Assembly: GCA_964647395.1 (NCBI GenBank)
Contig: CAZYHR010000041.1
Span: 1 to 25,227, forward strand
Direction: 5' to 3'
DNA: 25,227 nucleotides
Source: Phosphoribacter sp964647395
Lineage (GTDB): Bacteria; Actinomycetota; Actinomycetes; Actinomycetales; Dermatophilaceae
The notes below the pieces were generated by a model, which made no database searches, was not told the DNA's origin, and worked only from the letters and a program-made list of their open reading frames with translations. Positions 1 to 7,463 of this stretch are shown here, one piece after another; within the stretch, counting starts at the first letter, position 1, and each line of letters starts with the position of its first letter. The translations under genes were made by a program, and so were the position numbers.

Positions 1-628
1 CGAGGATCTGGGACAGCACCCCGGCGATCGGGCTGGGGATCTCGGTGTCGACCTTGTCGGTGGACACCTCGAGCAGCGGCTCGTCCACGGCTACCTCGTC
101 GCCGACCTGCTTGAGCCACCGGGTGACGGTGCCCTCGGTCACCGACTCGCCCAGCGCCGGCATGACGACCTGCTGGCCACCACCACCACCACCACCACCG
201 GTGGAGCCACCGCCACCGCCATCGCCACCGGACTGAGCCTCGGGCGAGGAGGTCTGCGCAGAGATCGGCGCCTCGGTCGAGGGCACCTCGGCCGGCGGGG
301 CCTGCTGCGCCTCGGGCGCGGGCTGGGGCTCGGCGGGCTCGGCGGGCTGCTCCTGCTCGCCCGAGCCGGAGTCGCCGCCCCCGGCTGCCGGTCCGTCGCC
401 GATGACGGCCAGTTCGGCACCGACCTCGGCGGTCTCGTCCTCCTGGACGAGGATCTGCTGCAGCGTCCCCGCGAAGGGCGACGGGATCTCGGTGTCCACC
501 TTGTCCGTCGACACCTCGAGCAATGGTTCGTCGACCTCGACCTGGTCGCCGACCTGCTTGAGCCACCGGGTGACCGTCCCCTCGGTGACGGACTCTCCCA
601 GGGCCGGCATGGTCACGCGATTGGACAT
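1..628 (-). CDS. sucB: Dihydrolipoamide acyltransferase (E2) of 2-oxoglutarate/pyruvate dehydrogenase, N-terminal part
   Basis: This is the lipoyl-carrying core subunit of a 2-oxoacid dehydrogenase complex; it moves acyl groups from E1 to CoA. The 209 codons present hold two lipoyl domains (residues about 3-80 and from about 152), each with the TDKVDTEIPS loop, and the lipoylated lysines are K43 and K192. Between them lies a Pro/Ala/Glu linker ending in a poly-glycine run (about 133-150). The E1/E3-binding and catalytic domains lie beyond the left edge. I chose ATG at 628 because GAGGAG stands 9 nt upstream; an in-frame ATG at 637 directly abuts that site. lpdA ends 34 bp upstream on the same strand, so the two are probably one operon. 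The order lpdA-sucB and the two lipoyl domains fit the actinobacterial E2 (SucB/DlaT). Whether it serves pyruvate, 2-oxoglutarate or both cannot be told from this part. Confidence 0.93.
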   Translation of the reverse strand, partial: MSNRVTMPALGESVTEGTVTRWLKQVGDQVEVDEPLLEVSTDKVDTEIPSPFAGTLQQILVQEDETAEVGAELAVIGDGPAAGGGDSGSGEQEQPAEPAEPQPAPEAQQAPPAEVPSTEAPISAQTSSPEAQSGGDGGGGGSTGGGGGGGGQQVVMPALGESVTEGTVTRWLKQVGDEVAVDEPLLEVSTDKVDTEIPSPIAGVLSQIL

Positions 629-662
629 CTGTGTCATCTCCTCGGGACGGGGGAACGATAGG

Positions 663-2042
663 TCAGGCGTGGGCGTGCAACGGTTTTCCGGCGAGGGCGA
701 GGTGTGCCTCGCCGAGCGCTTCGTTCTGGGTCGGGTGGGCGTGCAGCAGGGGTGCGACATCGTCGGGGGTGGCTTCCCACCCCACGATGAGCATCGCCTC
801 ACCCACCTGCTCACCCATCCGGGCTCCGATCATATGGATCCCGACCACCGGTCCGGCAGGGGCGCGCACGACCTTGACGAAACCCTGGGTGCGCAGGATC
901 TGTGACTTGCCGTTGCCACCGAGGTGGTAGCTGTAGGTCTGCACGTCGCCGTGCGCCTGCCGGGCCTGCTGCTCGGTGAGCCCGACGCTGGCGATCTCGG
1001 GGTCGCAGTAGGTCACCCGAGGTATGCCGCGGTCGGCCACCGGGGCCGGCCGCCGGCCCGCGATGTCCTCGGCGACGAAGATGCCGTGGGCGAAACCGCG
1101 GTGCGCGAGCTGCAGACCGGGGACCAGATCGCCGACCGCGTAGACCCCGTCGGCCGAGGTGCGCAACCGCTCGTCGGTGACGACCCAGCCGCGTTCGGTC
1201 CGCACACCCGCCGCCTCCAGCCCCAGCCCGTCGCTGACCGGGCCGCGGCCCACCGCGACCAGCAGCAGGTCGGCGCGCAGCGTCTGGCCACCCTCGAGGC
1301 CGACGGTGACGCCGGTGTCGTCCTGCTCGGCCGAGGCGAAGCGCGTCCCGGTGCGCACGGTGATGCCGCGCTTGCGGAAGGCGCGCTCGAGGGCGGAGCT
1401 GATCTCCGGCTCCTCGGCGGGCACCAGGCGGGGGAGGGCCTCGACGACGGTGACCTCTGCCCCGAAGGACCGCAGCACCGACGCGAACTCGACGCCGATG
1501 ACACCGCCGCCGAGCACGACGACCGACCCGGGCAGCTCGGTCAGGCCCAACGCGCCGTCGCTGGTGACGATGCGGCCGCCGAGCGTCAGGCCCGGCAGGG
1601 TGCGCGCCGCGGACCCGGTCGCGAGCACCAGGTGCCGACCGACCAGCACCCGGCTGTCGACGGTCACCGTGCGCGGGCCGGTCACCGTGCCGGTGCCGGC
1701 CACGAACTCGATGTGGGCCGCCGAGACCAGGCCCTGCAGGCCCTGGTAGAGACGCCCGACCACCGACTCCTGATAGGTCTTCACCCGCGCCAGGTCGATG
1801 CCCTCGACCCGGGAGTCCACCCCGTAGCGGGCGCCGTCGCGGGCCGAGTCGGCGACCTCGGCGGCATGCAGCAGCGCCTTGGTGGGGATGCAGCCCCGAT
1901 GCAGGCAGGTGCCCCCGAGCTTGTCGCTCTCGACCAGCGCCACGGTCCGGCCCAGCTGGGCCGCGCGCAGGGCGCAGGCGTAGCCGCCGCTGCCGCCGCC
2001 GAGCACGACGATGTCGTGCGTCGGTGCAGCCTCGTCAGACAT
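663..2042 (-). CDS. lpdA: Dihydrolipoyl dehydrogenase (E3)
   Basis: This FAD-dependent enzyme reoxidises the dihydrolipoyl groups of E2 with NAD+. The product is 459 aa, the usual length. It shows an N-terminal FAD-binding GGGSGGYACALRAAQLG (15-31), the redox disulfide in GGTCLHRGCIPTK (C46 and C51), a second Rossmann motif VVLGGGVIGVEFAS for NAD, the FAD-binding AVGD stretch, and the C-terminal HAHPTQNE motif carrying the active-site His-Glu pair. ATG at 2042 is preceded by AAGGGAG with a 5-nt spacer. The frame stays open for over 100 more codons upstream, but those codons carry no E3 homology. sucB follows 34 bp downstream, so E3 and E2 are likely cotranscribed. Confidence 0.95.
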   Translation of the reverse strand: MSDEAAPTHDIVVLGGGSGGYACALRAAQLGRTVALVESDKLGGTCLHRGCIPTKALLHAAEVADSARDGARYGVDSRVEGIDLARVKTYQESVVGRLYQGLQGLVSAAHIEFVAGTGTVTGPRTVTVDSRVLVGRHLVLATGSAARTLPGLTLGGRIVTSDGALGLTELPGSVVVLGGGVIGVEFASVLRSFGAEVTVVEALPRLVPAEEPEISSALERAFRKRGITVRTGTRFASAEQDDTGVTVGLEGGQTLRADLLLVAVGRGPVSDGLGLEAAGVRTERGWVVTDERLRTSADGVYAVGDLVPGLQLAHRGFAHGIFVAEDIAGRRPAPVADRGIPRVTYCDPEIASVGLTEQQARQAHGDVQTYSYHLGGNGKSQILRTQGFVKVVRAPAGPVVGIHMIGARMGEQVGEAMLIVGWEATPDDVAPLLHAHPTQNEALGEAHLALAGKPLHAHA

Positions 2043-2112
2043 GCGCGCTCCCTTGGGGCGGATCGGCGGACGTCCCGCCATCTTTGCACCATTGGGCCGC
2101 GTCCGTGGCCCA

Positions 2113-2142
2113 GTGCCCGCAGACCCCGCCGCGCCCGGGCAC
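2113..2142. terminator. Weak GC-rich hairpin between lpdA and the metalloprotease gene
   Basis: GTGCCCG (2113-2119) and CGGGCAC (2136-2142) form a perfect 7-bp inverted repeat with a 16-nt loop. It lies just past the stop codon of the metalloprotease gene (2176, minus strand) and upstream of lpdA. There is no T-tract. It may be a factor-independent terminator of the kind common in GC-rich actinobacteria, but chance is a real alternative at this base composition. Confidence 0.25.
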
Positions 2143-2175
2143 CGGTCGAGTTCGGGCGATGGCCGGGCCGGAGCG

Positions 2176-3294
2176 CTACGAGACGGCGAACTCGCGCAGC
2201 ATCTGGCAGCCCGCCCCGACCTCGGGGACCAGGTCACGGCGCGCGGCGGTGAACCACTCGACCTTGCCGCCGGCCTGCTGGTCGCCCTTGGGCAGGTTCT
2301 TGCGTTCGGTCTCGTCCGGGGCGTAGGTGCACCACATGGCGAACGACTCGGCGAAGTCCTCCAGCGGGTTGGTCGCGGCATAGCTGGTGACGAAGGAGTC
2401 CGGGTGCCGGTCGTAGAGCGCCTGGAAGGCCTTGCGCTGGGCCGCGTCGTCCGGCGCCGAGTCGGCCTTGTCCCACTCGCGGAAGATGTCGTCGGACCAG
2501 GTGTTCTGGAAGTAGCGGTAGAAGTAGGAGTCCCGCAGCGGGCAGCCGGTGCCGACGTACCAGGTGGCGCAGGAGTCCCGCCCGATGCCGCTGAGCATCT
2601 GGTCGGCGTTGAGGCTGAGCAGGTGGGCCAGTTCGTGGGCGACCAGCCACGCGACCTCGTCGCGGGCCAGCCCGTTGGGGGCGAACGAGAGCCGCCACAG
2701 GTTGGTGTCGAAGGTGCGCGCGGACAGTCGCTTGGGCCGGGCCTCGCCGTCGATGACGAACTCGTCGGCGCTCGGGTTGGGGTTGGCGTCGAAGATCATC
2801 AGTTCCCCGATGTGCGCCACCATCGACGGCGCGGTGGCCCGGACCACGTCCCAGAGTTGCTGGTCGCACCGGCGCACCGCCCCACCGCCGTCGATCGGCA
2901 CGAGCGTGCCGTTCGTCACGGCATACAGGCGTTGCAGTTCGGCCTTGGTGCCCAGGTCGGTGATGTCGTCGCCGTAGGGGTTGCCCGCGGGGATCTTGGC
3001 ACCGGTGGGCGGGTTGTCCCGCTTGAGGCAGGCGGCGGCGTCGAAGTCGGGCACCGGCGGCACCGTGGCGGTCGCCGTGCCGGTGCCGGTGCTCGAGCCG
3101 CCGGACTGAGCGCCCGAGGGGTCGGTGCCGGTGCCGGTGGACGTCGGCGTGGTGACCGGTCCGGCGACCGGCGTCGGGGTCGGCGCCGGCAGCAGGACGA
3201 AGGCCAGCAGGCCGTGCCCGACCAGGCTGACCAGGGTCAGCGCGAGCACCCCGACGACGGACAGCGCCCAGCCGAGATCCGAGCGCTGCTTCAT
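2176..3294 (-). CDS. Membrane-anchored putative zinc metalloprotease (HELAH motif)
   Basis: The product is 372 aa. A hydrophobic helix at about 9-35 is followed by a Thr/Pro/Ser-rich linker to about residue 80, which suggests an N-terminal anchor with the rest outside the membrane. The catalytic region has VAHELAHLL, an HExxH zinc motif with H220, E221 and H224. The acidic motif NPLEDFAESF (E312, E316) about 90 residues later could supply the third zinc ligand, as in gluzincin-like enzymes. Several cysteines (for example in DSCATWYVGTGC and AMWC) could form extracellular disulfides. I do not recognise a named family. The start at 3294 has no Shine-Dalgarno site; a TATGCT box lies 8 nt upstream. 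It is divergent from the next gene with 25 bp between the start codons. Protease activity is inferred from the motif only. Confidence 0.75.
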   Translation of the reverse strand: MKQRSDLGWALSVVGVLALTLVSLVGHGLLAFVLLPAPTPTPVAGPVTTPTSTGTGTDPSGAQSGGSSTGTGTATATVPPVPDFDAAACLKRDNPPTGAKIPAGNPYGDDITDLGTKAELQRLYAVTNGTLVPIDGGGAVRRCDQQLWDVVRATAPSMVAHIGELMIFDANPNPSADEFVIDGEARPKRLSARTFDTNLWRLSFAPNGLARDEVAWLVAHELAHLLSLNADQMLSGIGRDSCATWYVGTGCPLRDSYFYRYFQNTWSDDIFREWDKADSAPDDAAQRKAFQALYDRHPDSFVTSYAATNPLEDFAESFAMWCTYAPDETERKNLPKGDQQAGGKVEWFTAARRDLVPEVGAGCQMLREFAVS

Positions 3295-3302
3295 GAGTCA
3301 AG

Positions 3303-3312
3303 AGCATAAGGT
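3303..3312. promoter_or_regulatory. Overlapping divergent -10 boxes
   Basis: The 10-bp AGCATAAGGT holds TATGCT on the minus strand (3308-3303) and TAAGGT on the plus strand (3307-3312); the two share 2 bp. Both fit TAnnnT. They lie 8 nt before the ATG at 3294 and 7 nt before the ATG at 3320, so both mRNAs would be leaderless or nearly so. Neither gene has a convincing ribosome binding site. Confidence 0.5.
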
Positions 3313-3319
3313 TGCGCCC

Positions 3320-3673
3320 ATGGGACTGCTCGGTCGATTCGGGAGGCGCAAGGATCGGATCGCCTTTCCCGGCCGTTCGGACGGTCCGGCGATGGACATC
3401 GACCTGATGGCGGTCCGCGACCACTTCGGCCAGTTCGCCCAGACCCGGCGCGGGGTCGAGGCCTATGTCGAGCCGGGCACCTCGGTCACCCCGACGACGA
3501 TGGCCCTGGTCGCCGCCGACGGGGAGTGGACCCGGCGCGCGGTCGGCCGGCGCCAGGCGGCCTACGACCTCGCCAACGCGATCGGCATCCCCGTCTACGA
3601 CGTCCTGCTCACCGGCTACCCGCCCCGCATGCGGGAGTGGACCTCACGGCAACGCAAGGGAGACAACAGATGA
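3320..3673 (+). CDS. Conserved actinobacterial small protein of unknown function
   Basis: The product is 117 aa, soluble, with a basic N-terminus (MGLLGRFGRRKDRI) and no signal peptide or membrane segment. The central part (MDIDLMAVRDHFGQFAQTRRGVEAYVEPGTSVTPTTMALVAADGEWTRR, given here in outline) looks like a compact alpha/beta domain. The C-terminal IGIPVYDVLLTGYPPRMREW is well formed and suggests a real conserved protein. I do not recognise a function; relatives are often left as hypothetical. The ATG at 3320 is chosen because a TAAGGT box lies 7 nt upstream, fitting a leaderless transcript. The stop codon overlaps the next start in an ATGA junction, so it is translationally coupled to the DUF5302 gene. 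Confidence 0.75.
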   Translation: MGLLGRFGRRKDRIAFPGRSDGPAMDIDLMAVRDHFGQFAQTRRGVEAYVEPGTSVTPTTMALVAADGEWTRRAVGRRQAAYDLANAIGIPVYDVLLTGYPPRMREWTSRQRKGDNR

Positions 3674-3861
3674 GCAAGAAGCCCGCCAAGGCCGCCAAGA
3701 ACGGCCCCTCGGAGGAGGTCAAGGCCAAGTTCCGCCAGGCCCTGGACAAGAAGCAGGCGCACGGCGGCAAGGACGCCTCGGTCGAGGGCGAGGGCAAGGT
3801 CCACGACGCCCACGGCCCGGTCAGCGCGCAGCGGATGTTCCGCCGCAAGGCCGGCGGCTGA
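3670..3861 (+). CDS. DUF5302 family small basic protein
   Basis: The product is 63 aa, rich in Lys, Ala and Gly. The pattern of an amphipathic KFRQALDKK segment, then KVHDAHGPVSAQRMFRRKAGG at the C-terminus, matches the small actinobacterial family DUF5302 as I remember it; the function of that family is unknown. The start codon overlaps the previous stop (ATGA) and AAGGGAG lies 7 nt upstream, a good ribosome binding site. gcvT begins 2 bp after its stop, so the three genes 3320-4955 form one operon. Confidence 0.75.
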   Translation: MSKKPAKAAKNGPSEEVKAKFRQALDKKQAHGGKDASVEGEGKVHDAHGPVSAQRMFRRKAGG

Positions 3862-3863
3862 GG

Positions 3864-4955
3864 ATGCAGCGCTCGCCCCTGCACGAACGGCACGTCGCCC
3901 TGGGTGCCAAACTGGCCGACTTCGGCGGGTGGGAGATGCCGATCGAATACCCCGGGGGCGGCGTGGTCGCCGAGCACACCGCGGTGCGCGAGCGGGTCGG
4001 CATCTTCGACGTCAGCCACCTGGGCAAGGCGACGGTGACCGGCCCCGGCGCCGCCGACTTCGTCAACTCCTGCTTCACCAACGACCTGCGCCGCATCGGT
4101 CCCGGCCGGGCGCAGTACACCATGTGCTGCGCCGCGGACGGCGGGGTGGTCGACGACCTGATCCAGTACCTGCGCTCGGACGAGGACGTCTTCCTCATCC
4201 CCAACGCGGCCAACACCGCGCAGGTATGCCGCCTGCTCAGCGCCGCGGCCCCCACCGGCGTCGAGGTCGTCGACCGGCACCGCGAGCACGGCGTCATCGC
4301 CGTGCAGGGCACCCGCTCCGACGAGGTGCTCGAGGCGCTGGGGCTGCCGACCGGTCACGACTACATGGCCTTCGTCCAGGCCCAGTGGCAGGGCCGGCCG
4401 ATGACCGTGTGCCGCACCGGCTACACCGGCGAGCGCGGCTACGAACTGGTCACCAGATGGGACGACACGCCCGAGGTCTGGGACGCCCTGGTCGAGGCGA
4501 TGGTCCCGTTCGACGGGCTGCCGTGCGGCCTCGGGGCCCGCGACACGCTGCGCACCGAGATGGGCTATCCGCTGCACGGGCAGGACCTCTCGGCGCAGAT
4601 CACCCCGGTGCAGGCCCGCGCCGGCTGGGCGGTCGGCTGGCAGAAGGACGCCTTCTGGGGCCGCGAGGCGCTGCTGGCCGAGCGCGCGGCCGGACCGCAG
4701 CGGGTGCTGCGCGGGCTCGTGGTGACCGGGCGCGGCATACCTCGGGCGCACTGCGCGGTGCTCGTCGACGGCGAGCCGGTGGGTGAGGTCACCTCGGGCA
4801 CCTTCTCGCCGACCCGCCGGCAGGGCATCGCGCTCGCGCTGCTCGCGCCGTCGGTGCCCGACGGCGCCGCGGTGACGATCGACGTGCGGGGGCGGGCGGT
4901 CCCGGCCGAGGTGACCAAGCCGCCGTTCGTGCAGGTGCAGGTGCGCGAGCAGTAG
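3864..4955 (+). CDS. gcvT: Glycine cleavage system aminomethyltransferase (T protein)
   Basis: The T protein transfers the methylene group from the aminomethyl-lipoyl arm of GcvH to tetrahydrofolate, releasing ammonia. The product is 363 aa, a full-length GcvT. It shows the N-terminal SPLHERHVALGAKLADFGGWEMPIEY signature, FDVSHLGK, QYTMCC, the TGYTGERGYEL motif, and GLGARDTLRTEMGYPLHGQDL, which includes the conserved Asp of the folate site. The C-terminal barrel has the usual GEVTSGTFSPT. ATG at 3864 lies 2 bp after the DUF5302 stop, and only a weak GAGG precedes it. No gcvH or gcvP is in the window. The gene converges on the ECF S-component gene with a 25-bp gap. Confidence 0.95.
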   Translation: MQRSPLHERHVALGAKLADFGGWEMPIEYPGGGVVAEHTAVRERVGIFDVSHLGKATVTGPGAADFVNSCFTNDLRRIGPGRAQYTMCCAADGGVVDDLIQYLRSDEDVFLIPNAANTAQVCRLLSAAAPTGVEVVDRHREHGVIAVQGTRSDEVLEALGLPTGHDYMAFVQAQWQGRPMTVCRTGYTGERGYELVTRWDDTPEVWDALVEAMVPFDGLPCGLGARDTLRTEMGYPLHGQDLSAQITPVQARAGWAVGWQKDAFWGREALLAERAAGPQRVLRGLVVTGRGIPRAHCAVLVDGEPVGEVTSGTFSPTRRQGIALALLAPSVPDGAAVTIDVRGRAVPAEVTKPPFVQVQVREQ

Positions 4956-4980
4956 GCGCGGTCGGGCCGGCGGGACGCGG

Positions 4981-5847
4981 TCAGGAGGGCCGGCCGCTGC
5001 GGAAGACCGGCGCCGCGGTGAAGGCGGCCCGCCGCACGGCGCGTCGCAGGGTGCGCAGCACCGGCGGCCCGGCGACGACGGTGAGCACGCCGGTGAGCAG
5101 GGCGCGCGGCAGGTCCCAGCCGAGCGAGGTGGCGACCCAGAAGGTCAGGTAGTGGCGCAGGTTGTCGGCCCAGCCGGCGCCGGGCACGAAACCCGCCCCG
5201 GTCGGCGCGGTCGCGGGGGACATGAACGGCCAGAACCACAGGTTCATGACCAGCCCGAAGACCAGCCCGGCGACCACTCCGTAGGCCGCGAGCAGGCCGA
5301 TCTCGGCGCGCCCCCGGACCGGGGGCAGGCAGGCCGCGCCGAGCGCGACCCAGCCGCAGGCGATCATCTGGAACGGCAGCCACGGCCCGATGCCGGCGGT
5401 GAGGAACGCCCCAGTCAGCAGGGCCAGCGCGCCGAGCAGGAAGCCCATCGAGCGGCCGAGCACCCGGCCGCCGAGGACGAGCACGACGAAGATCGGCTCC
5501 AGGCCGGCGGTGCCGGCCGACAGCACCCGCATCGCGCCACCCAGCGCGGCGAGCACCCCGAGAACCGCGACGGTCTTGGCGTCCAGGCCGCCGGAGGTGA
5601 CCTCGCCGAGCACCACCGCCACGAGCAGCGCGAGCAGCACGGCGAACAGCCACGGCGCGTCGTTGCCGCGCGACCGCGCGAACGCTGCGTCCGCGGCGAA
5701 CGGCCACAGGAAGGCCGCCAGCCCGACCACCGTGGTCAGCGCGAGGGTGACCGCGCCCGCCGGGCGCCAGCGCAACGGCCCCGCCGTGGCGGGGGTCGGG
5801 GTGGCCGGAGCCTGGGAGGTAGGCGGGGTGGCGGGTGCGGTGGTCAC
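4981..5847 (-). CDS. ECF transporter substrate-binding S component, B12-regulated
   Basis: The product is 288 aa: a short Pro/Ala/Thr-rich N-terminus followed by about six hydrophobic helices (for example 31-52, 66-85, 93-113, 120-160, 185-205). It has the look of ECF-type S components, the membrane proteins that bind one vitamin and associate with the EcfA-EcfT module. GTG at 5847 overlaps the stop of the ATPase gene (GTGA). It is the last gene of the operon that starts behind a cobalamin riboswitch at 9590-9696, so the likely substrate is cobalamin or a corrinoid precursor. That substrate is inferred from the riboswitch, not from residues in the protein. Confidence 0.8.
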   Translation of the reverse strand: MTTAPATPPTSQAPATPTPATAGPLRWRPAGAVTLALTTVVGLAAFLWPFAADAAFARSRGNDAPWLFAVLLALLVAVVLGEVTSGGLDAKTVAVLGVLAALGGAMRVLSAGTAGLEPIFVVLVLGGRVLGRSMGFLLGALALLTGAFLTAGIGPWLPFQMIACGWVALGAACLPPVRGRAEIGLLAAYGVVAGLVFGLVMNLWFWPFMSPATAPTGAGFVPGAGWADNLRHYLTFWVATSLGWDLPRALLTGVLTVVAGPPVLRTLRRAVRRAAFTAAPVFRSGRPS

Positions 5848-7463
5848 GAGGCTCGCTCCAGGGCCCGCTCGACGTCGGCGACGGTGAGCAGCCCCAGGGG
5901 GTGCAGGATCTTGGCGACCTGCGGCGCGAAGGCGGGCGACCCGGCCAGCACCTCGCGGGTGGCACCGTCGGCGACGACCTGTCCGTCGGCCAGCACGACG
6001 ACCCGGTCGGCGACCTCGGCGACCAGTTCGACGTCGTGGGTGGCCAGCACGACGACGTGCCCCGCCGTGGCCAGCTCGCGTAGCACGACGACCAGCCGGC
6101 GCTTGGCGGGGTAGTCCAGCCCGCGGGTGGGCTCGTCGAGCAGCACGACGCCGGGGCGGCTGGCCAGGATCACGGCCAGCGCCAGCGCGAGCCGTTGCCC
6201 CTCGGACAGGTCCCGCGGGTGCACCGCGTGGTCGACCGGACCGGCGATCTGCTCCAGCAGCCCGGCGGTGGTGCCCGCGGCGGCGGCGAAGTCCCGGTCG
6301 GCGGTCGCGCACTCGGCGGCCACCGAGTCGGCGTAGAGCAGGATGTCGGGGTCCTGGGGCACCAGGCCCACCTGCTGGCAGCGCCGCGCCGGGGCCAGTC
6401 GAGCGGGGTCGGTGTCACCCACCCGGACCCGGCCGTGGGTCGGGCGCAGCAGCCCGGCGAGCGCGGCCAGCAGGGTCGACTTGCCGGCGCCGTTGCGGCC
6501 CATGACGGCGGTGACGGTGCCCGGCGCGAGGGTCAGGTCGACCTCGGACAGCGCGTCGACCAGGCCGGGCCGCACGGTGATCCGCTGCAGGCTGGCGCCC
6601 GAGTCGGGCGCGGCCGGGGCGGCGGGGAGCGGGCGGGCAGCGGGCGGCATACCGGTCAGCTGCCGGCGCAGGTCGGCGGCCGCGCGGCGGGCCTCGCGGA
6701 CCGACAGCGGCAGCGGCGACCAGCCCAGCAGTCGGCCGAGCTCGACGACCGGCGGATGCACCGGGGAGGCGAGCATGGCCTCGGCCGGGGCGAGCAGCGG
6801 CGACACCGATCCCCGGTCGACCAGCACGATGCGGTCGGCGTGGTGGACCACCCGCTCGAGGCGGTGCTCGGCGAGCACGACGGTGATGCCCAGGTCGTGG
6901 ACCAGGCGGTGCAGCGCGGCCAGGACCTCTTCTGCCGCAACGGGATCCAGCGCCGAGGTCGGTTCGTCGAGGACGAGGACCCGGGGCCCGGCGGCCAGCA
7001 CCGCGGCGATGGCGACCCGCTGTTGCTGCCCGCCGGACAGCTCGCGCAGCGGGCGGTCGCGCAGGTCGGCCAGGCCCATGAGGTCGAGGGTCTCCTCCAG
7101 CCGGCGGCGCATCGCCTGGCGCTCGACGCCGAGGGTCTCCATGCCGTAGGCGATCTCCTCCTCGACGGTGTCGGTGACGAAGGAGGCGACCGGGTCCTGC
7201 ACGACGAACCCGACCAGGTCGGCCAGGTCCCGGGGGCGGTGGTCCCGGGTGTCGCGGCCGGCCACGACCACCCGGCCGGCCAGGGTGCCGCCGGAGAAGT
7301 GCGGGACCAGTCCGTTGAGGCAGCGCAACAGGGTCGACTTGCCGCTGCCGGTCGGTCCGACGACCAGCACCAGTTCGCCCTCGTCGATGTGCAGGTCCGC
7401 GTCCCGGATGGCCGGCGCGGCGGCCTCGGCGTAGGTGACCGTGACCTGGTCGAGGGTGATCAT
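5844..7463 (-). CDS. ecfA: ECF transporter ATPase, two ABC domains fused
   Basis: The product is 539 aa with two complete ABC ATPase domains in one chain; many ECF systems have two separate proteins here. Domain 1 has Walker A GPTGSGKST (K42), Q-loop VVQDP, signature LSGGQQQR, Walker B VLVLDEPTSALDP and switch His in AEH. Domain 2 has Walker A GRNGAGKST, Q-loop VPQDP, a variant signature LSEGQ, Walker B VVLLDEPTRGLDY and ATHD. The two are joined by a Pro/Ala-rich linker near residue 270-285. ATP hydrolysis would drive substrate release through EcfT. ATG at 7463 overlaps the ecfT stop (ATGA), and its own stop overlaps the S-component start, so translation is coupled along the operon. Confidence 0.92.
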   Translation of the reverse strand: MITLDQVTVTYAEAAAPAIRDADLHIDEGELVLVVGPTGSGKSTLLRCLNGLVPHFSGGTLAGRVVVAGRDTRDHRPRDLADLVGFVVQDPVASFVTDTVEEEIAYGMETLGVERQAMRRRLEETLDLMGLADLRDRPLRELSGGQQQRVAIAAVLAAGPRVLVLDEPTSALDPVAAEEVLAALHRLVHDLGITVVLAEHRLERVVHHADRIVLVDRGSVSPLLAPAEAMLASPVHPPVVELGRLLGWSPLPLSVREARRAAADLRRQLTGMPPAARPLPAAPAAPDSGASLQRITVRPGLVDALSEVDLTLAPGTVTAVMGRNGAGKSTLLAALAGLLRPTHGRVRVGDTDPARLAPARRCQQVGLVPQDPDILLYADSVAAECATADRDFAAAAGTTAGLLEQIAGPVDHAVHPRDLSEGQRLALALAVILASRPGVVLLDEPTRGLDYPAKRRLVVVLRELATAGHVVVLATHDVELVAEVADRVVVLADGQVVADGATREVLAGSPAFAPQVAKILHPLGLLTVADVERALERAS

